Numbered from the stretch's first letter, positions 42,752-54,426 are shown. The stretch: 64,000 bases of DNA from Variovorax sp. CAN15 (GCF_030462475.1 NZ_JASMRZ010000022.1:1-64000); one strand, 5' to 3'. Program-made: numbers and translations. Notes: generated from the sequence alone by a model not told the origin.

Positions 42752-43645
42752 GTGCCTCAACAACAAGACCCAACCACCCCCGATTTTTCCGGCTTCTGGG
42801 TGGCCCTCGTCACCCCGTTGCGCGATGGCGCCGTGGACCACGCCGCGCTTGCCGCGCTGGTCCGCCGGCTCGCGAACGACGGCGTGACAGGCTTCGTGCC
42901 CTGCGGCTCCACCGGCGAGGCCGCCGCGCTCGACGAGGCCGAGCAACTGGCCGTGCTGGACACCGTGCTGGAAGCCGCAGGCGGCCTGCCGGTCGTGATG
43001 GGCATTTCCGGCTACCACCTCGGCAAGGCCACGGCATGGGCACGCAAGCTCTCCGAACGCCCGCTGGCAGGCCTGCTTGTATCCGCGCCGTACTACGTGC
43101 GCCCCTCGCAGGCCGGCCTGCTCGAATGGTTCCGCGCCATCGCCGACGCCAGCTCGGTGCCCGTGCTGGTGTACGACATTCCCTACCGCACCGGCGTCAC
43201 CATCACCCGCGAGACGCTGCTGGCGCTGGCCGCGCATCCCCGCATACGCGGCATCAAGGACTGCGGCGGCGACATGGCCAAGACGCGCGCGGTGATCGCC
43301 GACGGCCGGCTGCAAGTACTGACGGGCGAAGACCACCAGATCTTCGGCACCATGGCCGAAGGCGGCGCGGGCGCCATCGCGGCCAGCGGCAACGTGCAGA
43401 CGCGCCGCTTCGTGCGCCTGGTACGCCTGCTGTCGGAAAACCGCCTGGCCGAGGCGCGCGCCGAATGGCAGCCGCTGCAACCGTTGGTGGAAATGCTCTT
43501 CGCCGAGCCCAACCCCGGCCCGCTGAAGGCGCTGCTGGCCCACAAGGGCGAGATGGCCGACGAACTGCGCTCGCCGATGACCCGGGCCTGCGACAGCCTG
43601 CGCGAGCGCCTCGTGGCGCTTGACGCCCGCCTCAACCGCCCGTGA
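42752..43645 (+). CDS. Dihydrodipicolinate synthase (DapA) family protein
   Basis: GFWVALVTPLRDGAVD, VPCGSTGEAAALD, VYDIPYRTG, GIKDCGGD; probable GTG start after AAAGGAAG. Confidence 0.88.
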   Translation: MPQQQDPTTPDFSGFWVALVTPLRDGAVDHAALAALVRRLANDGVTGFVPCGSTGEAAALDEAEQLAVLDTVLEAAGGLPVVMGISGYHLGKATAWARKLSERPLAGLLVSAPYYVRPSQAGLLEWFRAIADASSVPVLVYDIPYRTGVTITRETLLALAAHPRIRGIKDCGGDMAKTRAVIADGRLQVLTGEDHQIFGTMAEGGAGAIAASGNVQTRRFVRLVRLLSENRLAEARAEWQPLQPLVEMLFAEPNPGPLKALLAHKGEMADELRSPMTRACDSLRERLVALDARLNRP

Positions 43646-43883
43646 CGGGCGGGAAGAAGGCGACCTCGCAGCCTTCCCGCAGGGCCGCGGCTTCGTCGCT
43701 CATGGCCTGGTCGAGCGCCATGCGCACCGCCTTGCCGCGCGCGAGCGCGGTGGCGTAGGCGCCGCCCCTGGCGATGAGCTCGTCGCGCAGGGCCGACAGC
43801 GTCTCGGCTCGCGTCTCGACGGCTTCGCCGCTGCGGGAAAGCGCCTCGCGCACCGAGGCGAAATAACGGACCTGGACTTTCAT
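43632..43883 (-). CDS. moaD: Molybdopterin synthase sulfur carrier subunit MoaD
   Basis: MKVQVRYFASVREAL ... EVAFFPPVTGG C-terminal diglycine. Confidence 0.9.
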   Translation of the reverse strand: MKVQVRYFASVREALSRSGEAVETRAETLSALRDELIARGGAYATALARGKAVRMALDQAMSDEAAALREGCEVAFFPPVTGG

Positions 43884-45175
43884 GCGGCCCAGCCCAGCAG
43901 CGATGCGAAGGGAATGAAGTCGACGAGCTCGCCCGACTTGATCGTCTTGCCCGCCGGGTTGTCGACCACGCCGTCGCCCCAGACCATCGAGGTGAGCACA
44001 CCCGAGCTCTGGTTGGCGAACAGGTCGAGGCCGCCGGCCGGGCTGCGCCTCACGCGCAGGAACTCGCGTCGCTTGTCGGCGCGCGGCCAGTCGAAATCGG
44101 CGCGCATCTTCACCGCCTCGGGCGCCACGCGCGCGGCGCCCTGCAGCGTCAGCAGGAAGGGCCGCACCAGCATCAGGAAGGTGAGGAAGCTCGATACCGG
44201 GTTGCCCGGCAGCCCCGTCACATGGCAGGCGCCCTGCCCGCTGCTGCGCGCGATGGAGCCGTAGGCGAAGGGCTTGCCGGGCTTCATGGAAAGCGACCAC
44301 AGCTGCAGCTCGCCCAGCGACTGCAGCGCCGCGCGGATGTGGTCTTCCTCGCCGACGGAAACGCCGCCGGTCGTGATGATCAGGTCGCTCGCCTCGGCCG
44401 CGTCGCGCAGCGCGACGATGGTGGCTTCGCGGTTGTCGGGCACGATGCCCAGGTCGTTCACCTCGCAGCCCAGCCGGTGCAGCAAGGCTCGCATGAAGAA
44501 ACGGTTGGAGTTGTAGATGGCGCCGGGCTTCATCGCGTCGGGTGCGACCTCGCCGGGCATCACCAGTTCGTCGCCGGTGGAGAGCATCGCCACGCGCGGC
44601 TTGCGCGCGACCTGCAGGCGGTCGAAGCCGACGCTGGCGGCAAGGCCCAGCGCGGCGGGCGTCAGGCGTTCGCCCTTGCGGAGCACGACGTCGCCGGAGG
44701 CCACGTCCTCGCCCGCGCGGCGGATCCACTGGCCGGCCACCGGCACGATGGCGATGCGCACCGAGCCGAGGCAGCCTTCCTGCGGCATGGCTGCTGTGTC
44801 TTCCTGCATCACGACGGCGTCGGCGCCCTCGGGAATCTGGGCGCCCGTAAAGATGCGTGCGGCAGTACCTGGCACGAGCGGCGTGCCGACGGTGCCTGCG
44901 GGAATGCGCTGCGCCACCTTCAGTTCGGCGCCCGGCGTGGCGCAGTCGGCCACGCGCACGGCGTAGCCGTCCATCGCGCTGTTGTCGCGCGGCGGCACCG
45001 TGAGGCCGGAGACGAGGTCCTGCGCCAGCACGCGGCCGTCGGCGTCGAACGTGGCGACGCTTTCGGTAGGCAGCACCGGCTGTGCCTTCGCGAGCAGCAC
45101 CGCGATCGCCTCGTCCAGCGGCATCAGCGGCGGTCGCGAGGAAGAGGCGGCGAAGGGAACGGGTGAATCAGCCAT
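43880..45175 (-). CDS. moeA: Molybdopterin molybdotransferase MoeA
   Basis: PPRDNSAMDGYAVR, TGGVSVGEEDHI, GLPGNPVSSFLTF; 4-nt overlap with moaD. Confidence 0.93.
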   Translation of the reverse strand: MADSPVPFAASSSRPPLMPLDEAIAVLLAKAQPVLPTESVATFDADGRVLAQDLVSGLTVPPRDNSAMDGYAVRVADCATPGAELKVAQRIPAGTVGTPLVPGTAARIFTGAQIPEGADAVVMQEDTAAMPQEGCLGSVRIAIVPVAGQWIRRAGEDVASGDVVLRKGERLTPAALGLAASVGFDRLQVARKPRVAMLSTGDELVMPGEVAPDAMKPGAIYNSNRFFMRALLHRLGCEVNDLGIVPDNREATIVALRDAAEASDLIITTGGVSVGEEDHIRAALQSLGELQLWSLSMKPGKPFAYGSIARSSGQGACHVTGLPGNPVSSFLTFLMLVRPFLLTLQGAARVAPEAVKMRADFDWPRADKRREFLRVRRSPAGGLDLFANQSSGVLTSMVWGDGVVDNPAGKTIKSGELVDFIPFASLLGWAA

Positions 45176-45713
45176 GGTGATCGGGGTTGTATTCGAAGCG
45201 CTCACCACTGTCGACCAACCACTTCGCAATGGCCTCGGCGTCGTTGAGGTCGAAGAGCGGCCGCTCGGTGGGCTGCGGCAGGACGGCCGGCGCATCGGTG
45301 GCCACGGCGACGACGAAGGGATCGTCGGGGTACAGCACGGGCCGCACGGGCTCGTCCGCCGCGGGCTCGCGCCAGATCTCGATCTTGAGCACGTCGCTGT
45401 GCCGGAATCCCTCGACCAGCACCCAGTCGGCCACCGGGTGGACCTCGGCCAGCAGCTGGTGCACGCTGAGCTCGACCGGGGTCTCGAATTCGCGCATCAC
45501 GGCCAGGCGCTTGTCGGAGGCGACAACCACCTCGAAGGCGCCTGCCTCGCGGTGGCGGTACGTGTCCTTGCCAGGATGGTCGATGTCGAACTTGTGGTGC
45601 GCGTGCTTGACCACCGACACGCGCTGGCCGAGCCGCTTGAGCGCGGGAATGAGCCGCTCGAGCAGCGTGGTCTTGCCCGCGCCCGAATAGCCGGCGAAAC
45701 CGACGACCTTCAT
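45168..45713 (-). CDS. mobB: Molybdopterin-guanine dinucleotide biosynthesis adapter MobB
   Basis: [47 protein letters not shown]. Confidence 0.9.
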   Translation of the reverse strand: MKVVGFAGYSGAGKTTLLERLIPALKRLGQRVSVVKHAHHKFDIDHPGKDTYRHREAGAFEVVVASDKRLAVMREFETPVELSVHQLLAEVHPVADWVLVEGFRHSDVLKIEIWREPAADEPVRPVLYPDDPFVVAVATDAPAVLPQPTERPLFDLNDAEAIAKWLVDSGERFEYNPDHHG

Positions 45714-45731
45714 GCGCAGCCCTCGCCTTGG

Positions 45732-47147
45732 TCAGTCACAGTTTTCTGCGATGTAGGCCTTGACCGCTTCCGCGTCGGCCGGCAGCTTGACGACGCGCTT
45801 GGGCAGCGCCTCGATGCCTTCGAACTTCTTCGGCCGCGCGGGCTCTTCGCCAAGCGCCTCGACCAGCGTGGCGGCGAACTTGATGGGCAGCGCGGTTTCG
45901 AGCACCACCATCGGCACGCCCGGGGTGAGCTGCTCGCGCGCGGCCTTGAGGCCGTCGGCGGTGTGCGGATCGACCAGCGTGGCGAAGCGCTTTTCAGTGT
46001 CGCGAATGGTGGCCAGGCGGTCGGCGTGCGTGCTGCGGCCGCTGCGGAAGCCGAAGCGTCCGGCAGCCTGCGCGAATGCCGGGTCGGCGCTCAGGTCGAA
46101 GCTGCCATTCAGGCCCAGGTCGTCCACGAACAGCTTGCGCAGCCTGGCGGGGTCACGCCCTACCAGATCGAACACGAAGCGCTCGAAGTTGCTGGCCTTG
46201 CTGATGTCCATCGACGGGCTGGAGGTCTCGTGCGTGTCGACGGCTGCGCGCACGCGGTACACGCCGGTGCGGAAGAACTCGTCGAGCACGTCGTTCTCGT
46301 TGGTGGCGACCACCAGCGTGTGGATCGGCAGGCCCATCATGCGCGCCACGTGGCCCGCGCAGACGTTGCCGAAGTTGCCCGAGGGCACGGTGAAGCTCAC
46401 CGGCTTGTCGTCGCCCGCGGTGGCCTGGAAGTAGCCCGCGAAGTAGTAGACGACTTGCGCCAGCAGGCGCGCCCAGTTGATCGAGTTGACCGTGCCGATG
46501 CGGTACTTGCGCTTGAAGCCCAGGTCGTTCGACACCGCCTTGACGATGTCTTGGCAGTCGTCGAACACGCCGGTGATGGCGATGTTGTGGATGTTCTCGT
46601 CCTGCAGGCTGAACATCTGCGCCTGCTGGAACGGACTCATGCGGCCGTCGGGCGAGGTCATGAAGACACGCACGCCCTTCTTGCCGCGCATGGCGTACTC
46701 GGCCGCGCTGCCGGTGTCGCCGCTGGTGGCGCCCAGGATGTTGAGCTCCGAACCGCGGCGGGCCAGCTCGTACTCGAACAGGTTGCCCAGCAGCTGCATC
46801 GCCATGTCCTTGAAGGCCAGCGTGGGGCCGTTGGACAGGGCTTCGAGGTACACGCCGTCTTCCAGCTCGCGCAGCGGCACGATCTCGTCGGTGCCGAATA
46901 CTTCGGCCGTATAGGTCTTCGCGCAGATCGCCTTCAGGTCGGCCGGCGGAATGTCGTCGATGTAGAGCGAGAGGATCTCGAAGGCCAGCTCGGCGTACGG
47001 CAGCTTGCGCCACTTGGCGAGCGTGGCGGCGTCAACCTGCGGGTATTGCTCGGGCAGGTAGAGGCCGCCATCGGGCGCGAGGCCCTCGAGCAGGATTTCG
47101 CAGAAGCGCTTGCGGTCGGGGTGGCCGCGGGTGCTCAGGTAGTTCAC
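45732..47147 (-). CDS. thrC: Threonine synthase
   Basis: MNYLSTRG; LSNGPTLAFKDMAMQLLG; ATSGDTGSAAEYAM. Confidence 0.94.
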   Translation of the reverse strand: MNYLSTRGHPDRKRFCEILLEGLAPDGGLYLPEQYPQVDAATLAKWRKLPYAELAFEILSLYIDDIPPADLKAICAKTYTAEVFGTDEIVPLRELEDGVYLEALSNGPTLAFKDMAMQLLGNLFEYELARRGSELNILGATSGDTGSAAEYAMRGKKGVRVFMTSPDGRMSPFQQAQMFSLQDENIHNIAITGVFDDCQDIVKAVSNDLGFKRKYRIGTVNSINWARLLAQVVYYFAGYFQATAGDDKPVSFTVPSGNFGNVCAGHVARMMGLPIHTLVVATNENDVLDEFFRTGVYRVRAAVDTHETSSPSMDISKASNFERFVFDLVGRDPARLRKLFVDDLGLNGSFDLSADPAFAQAAGRFGFRSGRSTHADRLATIRDTEKRFATLVDPHTADGLKAAREQLTPGVPMVVLETALPIKFAATLVEALGEEPARPKKFEGIEALPKRVVKLPADAEAVKAYIAENCD

Positions 47148-47168
47148 GTTATTCCTCTTGCGCCGTCC

Positions 47169-48491
<1,323 letters not shown>

Positions 48492-48514
48492 TGGGAGAGT
48501 CGCACTCATGGCGT

Positions 48515-49564
48515 TCATGGTTTGGATGGGATGGCGGACGGCTCGGAAAGCTCCACGCGGGTGACATAGCGCGGCAGGCTCCAGGCACCGCCCGCAAAAC
48601 CGCGGCACATGCCGTCGCCCGCGGCGGCGGTGCGCACGAAGTCCTTGCCGTCGAAGCTCCAGGTCTCGCTCGACCAGCAATCGCCGACGCCGCGGCCCTT
48701 CATGGAGGAAGTGACGCTGGCGTCCTTCTCGTCGAAATCGCCATTCGCTTCGATGGCGATGGGCGCGTAGGGCGGCTTGTCGTTGGCGATCCAGAGCAGG
48801 CTGGAGTAGTTGTAGGCGCCCATGCCACAGCCGAAGGACAGCAGCACCTTGCGATCGCTCAGGCGCGTGACGCTCAGCGACTTGGCGTTGAAGTCGTCGT
48901 GGTTGTTGCACTCGTCCTTGACCTCGTCCTGCTTCAGCGACGGGAAGATGCGCCCGGCCAGCGCGTCGTCGCCTGGCCTGGCCTTCGGCGGCACGACCAC
49001 CTTCACGACCGGTGCCGGCACGGGGGGCGGCACCGAGGACTCGGGCTTGCCGCCGCGGCGCACCAGCGCGCCCGGCGTGCCGACGCGGCCCTGGACCTCG
49101 TCCATCTTCAGCAGCACGGCATTGAGGCCGGAGAGCGAAAGAACCCACTTCTGCCCGCCGCGGTCCGAGAGCGTGGCGTCGTCGTTCCTCAGCAGCTCCG
49201 GGAGCACGACGCGGACCTGCTCCTGGTCGAGGCTGGCGGAGCCGTCCTTGAGGCCGGACAAGGCGGCCTTGCCGACCTTGAAGCGCAGCGGCCCCTTGGC
49301 GGGGGCCTCGCCGCTGGTCTGGAGCTCGATCTCGATGGATGTGCCCGGGCCAGCCTTGCGCGTGATGAGCATCGACACCGGCTCCGTGATGTCCGCACCT
49401 TCGGACTGGTAGCCGGCGGCACGGCAGGTGCGGGTGTTGTCGCAGGCCAGCTCCCAGTCGTTGTGCGAGAACGAGACGCCCTCCCTGCCGGCCGCACCTG
49501 CGGCACCAGCGAAGAACGCGGCGAACGACAGCGCCGCGGCGGCAGCGATGCGGACAGAGTTCAT
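48515..49564 (-). CDS. DUF1176 domain-containing secreted protein
   Basis: Signal peptide; FSHNDWELACDNTRTCRAAGY; SFGCGMGAYNYSSLLWIANDKPPYAP. Confidence 0.82.
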   Translation of the reverse strand: MNSVRIAAAAALSFAAFFAGAAGAAGREGVSFSHNDWELACDNTRTCRAAGYQSEGADITEPVSMLITRKAGPGTSIEIELQTSGEAPAKGPLRFKVGKAALSGLKDGSASLDQEQVRVVLPELLRNDDATLSDRGGQKWVLSLSGLNAVLLKMDEVQGRVGTPGALVRRGGKPESSVPPPVPAPVVKVVVPPKARPGDDALAGRIFPSLKQDEVKDECNNHDDFNAKSLSVTRLSDRKVLLSFGCGMGAYNYSSLLWIANDKPPYAPIAIEANGDFDEKDASVTSSMKGRGVGDCWSSETWSFDGKDFVRTAAAGDGMCRGFAGGAWSLPRYVTRVELSEPSAIPSKP

Positions 49565-50793
49565 TGGCGCGACTTGCGGCGCAGTCGGTACTGCTCCAGG
49601 AACCTGGCGATGCGGTTGATGGCTTCGCGCAGGTCGTCCTCGTGGGGCAGGAACACGATGCGGAAGTGGTCGGGCGTGGCCCAGTTGAAGCCGGTACCCT
49701 GCACCAGCATCACGCGGGTTTCCTTCAGCAGCTCGAGGAAGAACTGGCGGTCGTCCTCGATCGGATAGACCTCCGGATCGAGCTTGGGGAACATGTAGAG
49801 CGCGGCGCTCGGCTTGACGCAGCTCACGCCCGGGATGGCGGTGATCAGTTCGTAGGCCAGGTCGCGCTGGCGGCGCAGGCGCCCGCCCTCGCACACGAGG
49901 TCGTTGATGCTCTGGTAGCCGCCCAGCGCTGTCTGGATGGCCCACTGGCCCGGCACGTTGGCGCACAGGCGCATGTTCGAGAGCATGTTCAGGCCCTCGA
50001 TGTAGTCCTGCGCGCTGCGCTTGTCGCCCGAAACCACCAGCCAGCCGGCGCGGTAGCCGCACGAGCGGTAGCTCTTGGACAGCGAGTTGAAGGTCAGCGT
50101 GAGCACGTCGGTCGACAGGCTGGCGATGGCGGTGTGCTTCACGCCGTCGTACAGCACCTTGTCGTAGACCTCGTCGGCGAAGATCACGAGGCCGTGCTCA
50201 CGCGCGATGGCCACGATGCTCCTGAGCAGGTCGTCGGAATACAGCGCGCCGGTCGGGTTGTTCGGGTTGATGACCACGATGCCCTTGGTGCGCGGCGTGA
50301 TCTTGGCGCGGATGTCGTCGAGGTTGGGCATCCAGCCGTTGGCCTCGTCGCACAGGTAGTGCACCGGCGTGCCGCCCGACAGGCTCGTGGAAGCGGTCCA
50401 CAGCGGGTAGTCAGGGGCCGGCAGCAGCAGCTCGTCGCCGTCGTTGAGCAGTGCGTTGGTGGACATGGCGATCAGCTCGCTGGCGCCGTTGCCGAGGTAG
50501 ATGTCGTCGAGGGTGACGCCGGCAATGCCCTGCTTCTGCGTCTCGTGCATCACCGCCTTGCGTGCCGCGAAGACGCCCTTGCTGTCCGAATAGCCGGCTG
50601 AGGTGGGCAGGTTGCGGATCATGTCCTGCTGGATTTCCTCGGGAGCATCGAAACCGAACACGGCCAGGTTGCCGATGTTGAGCTTGATGATCTTCTGGCC
50701 GTCCTCTTCCATCTGCTTGGCGGCGTCCATGATGGGACCGCGGATGTCATAGAGGACGTTGGCCAGCTTGGCCGATTTCTTGAGCTGCTTCAA
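49561..50793 (-). CDS. PLP-dependent aminotransferase (AlaC/AlaA-like)
   Basis: KKSAKLANVLYDIRGP; NPNNPTGALYS; SLSKSYRSCGYRAGW; TTG start inferred. Confidence 0.9.
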   Translation of the reverse strand: MKQLKKSAKLANVLYDIRGPIMDAAKQMEEDGQKIIKLNIGNLAVFGFDAPEEIQQDMIRNLPTSAGYSDSKGVFAARKAVMHETQKQGIAGVTLDDIYLGNGASELIAMSTNALLNDGDELLLPAPDYPLWTASTSLSGGTPVHYLCDEANGWMPNLDDIRAKITPRTKGIVVINPNNPTGALYSDDLLRSIVAIAREHGLVIFADEVYDKVLYDGVKHTAIASLSTDVLTLTFNSLSKSYRSCGYRAGWLVVSGDKRSAQDYIEGLNMLSNMRLCANVPGQWAIQTALGGYQSINDLVCEGGRLRRQRDLAYELITAIPGVSCVKPSAALYMFPKLDPEVYPIEDDRQFFLELLKETRVMLVQGTGFNWATPDHFRIVFLPHEDDLREAINRIARFLEQYRLRRKSRQ

Positions 50794-50903
50794 AGGGCCC
50801 TCCCGGGCGCGGGTTAGAGTTTGCTTACGCGGAATCAAAGGCCCTTGCGAGCCCCGTGGCACTAGGGAAAACCTATAATTTGACCACAGTTCCCAGTGCC
50901 CAG

Positions 50904-51287
50904 ATGAAGCTCCAGCCCGACAAATCAGACGCTCAGTCTCTCACCGCGCACGGTCCCGGCTGGGTGGCGATCAACAACGAAAAAGTCGAGGGCAGCGTAG
51001 TGGTCGGCTCGCGCGGCGAGCGCTTCGAATGGAATTGTTCGAGCTTCGACCAGATCGGCCCCGAACATTTCGCGCAATTGGCCTCGCTGGGCGCCGAATT
51101 GATCATCTTCGGCAGCGGAAACCGAATCCGCTTCCCCCAACCAGCCTGGCTGAAGCCGCTGATGGCCCAGCGCACCGGCGTCGAGACCATGGACACCGCG
51201 GCAGCCTGCCGGACCTACAACATCCTGGCCGGCGAAGGCCGGCACGTGATCGCCGCCCTCCTTGTGGAGAGTCCCGTGGGTGGCTGA
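50904..51287 (+). CDS. Mth938-like domain (DUF498) protein
   Basis: ELIIFGSGNRIRFPQPAWLKPLMAQRTGVETMDTAAACRTYNILAGEGRHVIAALL. Confidence 0.85.
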   Translation: MKLQPDKSDAQSLTAHGPGWVAINNEKVEGSVVVGSRGERFEWNCSSFDQIGPEHFAQLASLGAELIIFGSGNRIRFPQPAWLKPLMAQRTGVETMDTAAACRTYNILAGEGRHVIAALLVESPVGG

Positions 51288-51436
51288 TGGGGGTGTTTTC
51301 GGGGTAAAATGCCGGGTTGCGAACAGGCCGGCTACCCCAAAGTTAGCAACGACCAATCCTCCACTCTTTGAGCAAGCCCGGTGCGAAACGGGGCGAGAGG
51401 GCTCAGGAGCGGAATCTAACGGAGAAAACAAGTTTC

Positions 51437-51913
51437 ATGGCGATCGTTGTCAACAAACCCATTCCTGAATTCGACGCCAACGCCACGGGCGGCATCAAGG
51501 TCTCGAACACCTCGCATCTCGGCCACGTGCTGGTCATGTATTTTTACCCGAAAGATAACACTCCGGGCTGCACCACCGAAGCGATGCAGTTCCGCGATCG
51601 TTACAAGGATTTCGAAAAAGCCGGCGCCACGGTCTTCGGCGTATCCCGCGACAACATGAAGTCGCACGACGAATTCAAGGCTAAGCTCGAGCTGCCCTTC
51701 GAACTCATCGCCGACACCGAAGAAAAGATGTGCCACATGTTCGGCGTGGTCAAGAACAAGATCATGTACGGCAAGAAGGTCAAGGGCATCGAGCGCAGCA
51801 CCTTCCTGATCGGCGCCGACGGCATCCTGAAGGCGGAGTGGCGCGGGCTCAAGGTTCCCGGCCATGTCGACGACGTGCTCAAGGCCGTCAAGGCGCTCAA
51901 GAAGGCGGCCTGA
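51437..51913 (+). CDS. bcp: Peroxiredoxin (thioredoxin-dependent thiol peroxidase, Bcp type)
   Basis: VMYFYPKDNTPGCTTEAMQFRDRY; GVSRDNMKSHDEF. Confidence 0.92.
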   Translation: MAIVVNKPIPEFDANATGGIKVSNTSHLGHVLVMYFYPKDNTPGCTTEAMQFRDRYKDFEKAGATVFGVSRDNMKSHDEFKAKLELPFELIADTEEKMCHMFGVVKNKIMYGKKVKGIERSTFLIGADGILKAEWRGLKVPGHVDDVLKAVKALKKAA

Positions 51914-52055
51914 AAGCCTCCCTGCGAGCCGCCAAGCGCTTTTTCTGCCTGGCGTGGGAAATGCCCAACGTGGTGCGTAAAGAGCTCCTGGCGCATCCTC
52001 CGCGGTGTGCATAATGGCCTCATGCCGTTGAGCTCCACGACCGCATCCTCCGAAC

Positions 52056-52085
52056 AAAGCCGCCTTGGTCTTCAGGCGGCTTTTT
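52056..52085 (+). terminator. Rho-independent terminator between bcp and phoH
   Basis: AAAGCCGCC ... GGCGGCTTTTT. Confidence 0.75.
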
Positions 52086-52123
52086 CGTTTTCTGGTTCCC
52101 ACTTCCTGCGAGCGATCTGACAC

Positions 52124-53899
52124 ATGCCTCTGCCCCCCGCCCCCACGAAACGCGCCGCACTGCTCTCACCGGACGCACTCGATGCGCCCGCCCGGTCCTC
52201 GCACCGGGGCTCGCGCCGTTCCGGCGATTCGCGTGCCGACGAAGCTGCAGCGCGCAGCCCGCAACCGCTTGAATTGTTCGACAGCCTCGGCACCGAAGGC
52301 GCTGGCGGTGGTGCCGCCGCGCGTCCGGCACGCCGGACCAAATCCAAAGCCGCGCCTGCCCCCGTGAGCACACCTCAGCCGCAGGCACTCATCCAGGTCG
52401 AAACCAGGGTGCCGGCGGCGGAGCCCGCCGCGGCTCAGGTTGCAGCGCCACAGCCGCCCGCGCGCGCCAAGCGCAGCAAGTCCACAGGCCCGGCCAAGCT
52501 GTTCGTGCTCGACACGAACGTGCTGCTGCACGACCCGATGTGCCTGTTCCGCTTCGAGGAGCACGACATCTTCCTGCCGATGATCGTGCTGGAGGAGCTC
52601 GATGGCCACAAGAAGGGCACGACCGAAGTCGCCCGCAACGGCCGCCAGACCAGCCGCACGCTCGACGCGCTGGCCGCCGCCCAGGATGCCGACATCGACA
52701 AGGGCCTGAAGCTCGACACCACCGGCCACCGCGAGGCCGGCGGCCGGCTGTTCTTCCAGACCGCCCCGCTCGACTACTCGCTGCCGATCAGCCTGCCCCA
52801 GGGCAAGGCCGACAACCAGATCCTCGGCGTGGTGCACGCGCTGCGCGACGAATACGCCAAGGACCGCCCGGGCCGCCCCAGGCAGGAAGTCGTGCTGGTG
52901 TCCAAGGACATCAACATGCGCGTCAAGGCGCGCGCGCTCGGCCTGGCCGCAGACGACTACCAGAACGACAAGACGCTGGAAGACGGCGACCTGCTCTACG
53001 CCGGCTCGCTCGCCCTGCCCGCCGACTTCTGGACGCGTCAAAGCAAGACCGTCGAAAGCTGGCAAAGCGGCAGCAACACCTTCTACCGGATCAGCGGTCC
53101 GCTGGTGCCCAACCTGTACATCAACCAGTTCGTCTTCTTCGAGGCGCCCGGCGAACCTAGCATGTACGCCCGCGTCACCGAGATCCGCGACAAGACCGCG
53201 GTGCTCAAGACGCTCAAGGACTACAGCTCGGGCAAGAACGCGGTCTGGGGCGTCAACACGCGCAACCGCGAGCAGAACTTCGCGATGAACCTGCTGATGG
53301 ACCCGGAGATCGACTTCGTCACGCTGACCGGCACCGCCGGCACCGGCAAGACCCTGATGGCACTGGCCTCCGGCCTCACGCAGGTACTCGACGACCGCCG
53401 CTACACCGAGATCATCATGACCCGCGCCACCGTGAGCGTCGGTGAAGACATCGGCTTCCTGCCCGGCACCGAAGAGGAAAAGATGGGCCCCTGGATGGGC
53501 GCACTCGACGACAACCTCGAGTTCCTGGCCAAGGGCGACGGCGGCGGCGCCGGCGAGTGGGGCCGCGCGGCTACCAACGAGCTGATCCGCAGCCGCATCA
53601 AGGTCAAGAGCATGAATTTCATGCGCGGGCGCACCTTCCTCAACAAGTACGTGATCATCGACGAGGCCCAGAACCTCACACCCAAGCAGATGAAGACGCT
53701 GATCACCCGCGCCGGCCCCGGCACGAAGATCATCTGCATGGGCAACCTCGCTCAGATCGACACGCCGTACCTGACTGAAGGCTCCTCGGGCCTGACCTTC
53801 GCGGTCGACAAGTTCAAGGGCTGGCCGCACGGCGGACACATCACGCTGGCGCGCGGAGAACGCTCGCGCCTGGCCGATTTCGCCAGCGACGTGCTCTGA
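52124..53899 (+). CDS. PhoH family protein with N-terminal PIN domain
   Basis: KLFVLDTNVLLHDP PIN; TGTAGTGKTLMALASGL Walker A; VIIDEAQNLTP. Confidence 0.93.
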   Translation: MPLPPAPTKRAALLSPDALDAPARSSHRGSRRSGDSRADEAAARSPQPLELFDSLGTEGAGGGAAARPARRTKSKAAPAPVSTPQPQALIQVETRVPAAEPAAAQVAAPQPPARAKRSKSTGPAKLFVLDTNVLLHDPMCLFRFEEHDIFLPMIVLEELDGHKKGTTEVARNGRQTSRTLDALAAAQDADIDKGLKLDTTGHREAGGRLFFQTAPLDYSLPISLPQGKADNQILGVVHALRDEYAKDRPGRPRQEVVLVSKDINMRVKARALGLAADDYQNDKTLEDGDLLYAGSLALPADFWTRQSKTVESWQSGSNTFYRISGPLVPNLYINQFVFFEAPGEPSMYARVTEIRDKTAVLKTLKDYSSGKNAVWGVNTRNREQNFAMNLLMDPEIDFVTLTGTAGTGKTLMALASGLTQVLDDRRYTEIIMTRATVSVGEDIGFLPGTEEEKMGPWMGALDDNLEFLAKGDGGGAGEWGRAATNELIRSRIKVKSMNFMRGRTFLNKYVIIDEAQNLTPKQMKTLITRAGPGTKIICMGNLAQIDTPYLTEGSSGLTFAVDKFKGWPHGGHITLARGERSRLADFASDVL

Positions 53900-53921
53900 A
53901 TCCCCGGGGCGGCGCCCCGAC

Positions 53922-53960
53922 AAGCCCGCGCATGCTCCCAGAGCAGCGCGGGCTTTTTTT
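53922..53960 (+). terminator. Rho-independent terminator downstream of phoH
   Basis: GCCCGCGC ... GCGCGGGCTTTTTTT. Confidence 0.85.
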
Positions 53961-54054
53961 CGTCCGTGGTGACAGGCTCCTGACAAGACGCTGTCAGTAG
54001 GCCGCCAGCACCATCCGGGCTCCTTCCAACGCAACGAAAGAAAGAGAGCCCCGT

Positions 54055-54426
54055 ATGCAAAACGCCATCACATGGTTCGAGATCCCGGTCGCCGACATCG
54101 ATCGCGCTCAAGCCTTCTACGAAACCGTGCTCGCCCGCAAGCTGCGCCGCGAGGACTTCGGCGGCGAGACGCTGGCCATCTTCCCGCACGACAAGCCCGG
54201 CACCGGCGGCGCCCTGCAGGCCGGCGCCAATGGCAGCGCGCGCGCCGGCACGGGCATCCGCATCTACCTCGACTGCGGCCCCGGCATCGACGCCGTGCTC
54301 GCCCGAATCGAAGCCGCCGGCGGGCAGATCGCCTCGCCCAAGGCGGCGCTGCCGCCGGGCATGGGTTTCATCGCCCATCTGCGCGACACCGAGGGCAACG
54401 AAGTCGGCCTGCACTCGCTGGAGTGA
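54055..54426 (+). CDS. VOC (glyoxalase/bleomycin resistance) family protein
   Basis: WFEIPVADIDRAQAFYETVL; GMGFIAHLRDTEGNEVGLHS. Confidence 0.9.
   Translation: MQNAITWFEIPVADIDRAQAFYETVLARKLRREDFGGETLAIFPHDKPGTGGALQAGANGSARAGTGIRIYLDCGPGIDAVLARIEAAGGQIASPKAALPPGMGFIAHLRDTEGNEVGLHSLE

Noticed and set aside
50874-50879. Perfect TATAAT upstream of the Mth938-like gene
   Set aside because: Probably a real -10, but no acceptable -35 at 16-18 bp (nearest TTGCGA is 23 bp away); not annotated as a full promoter
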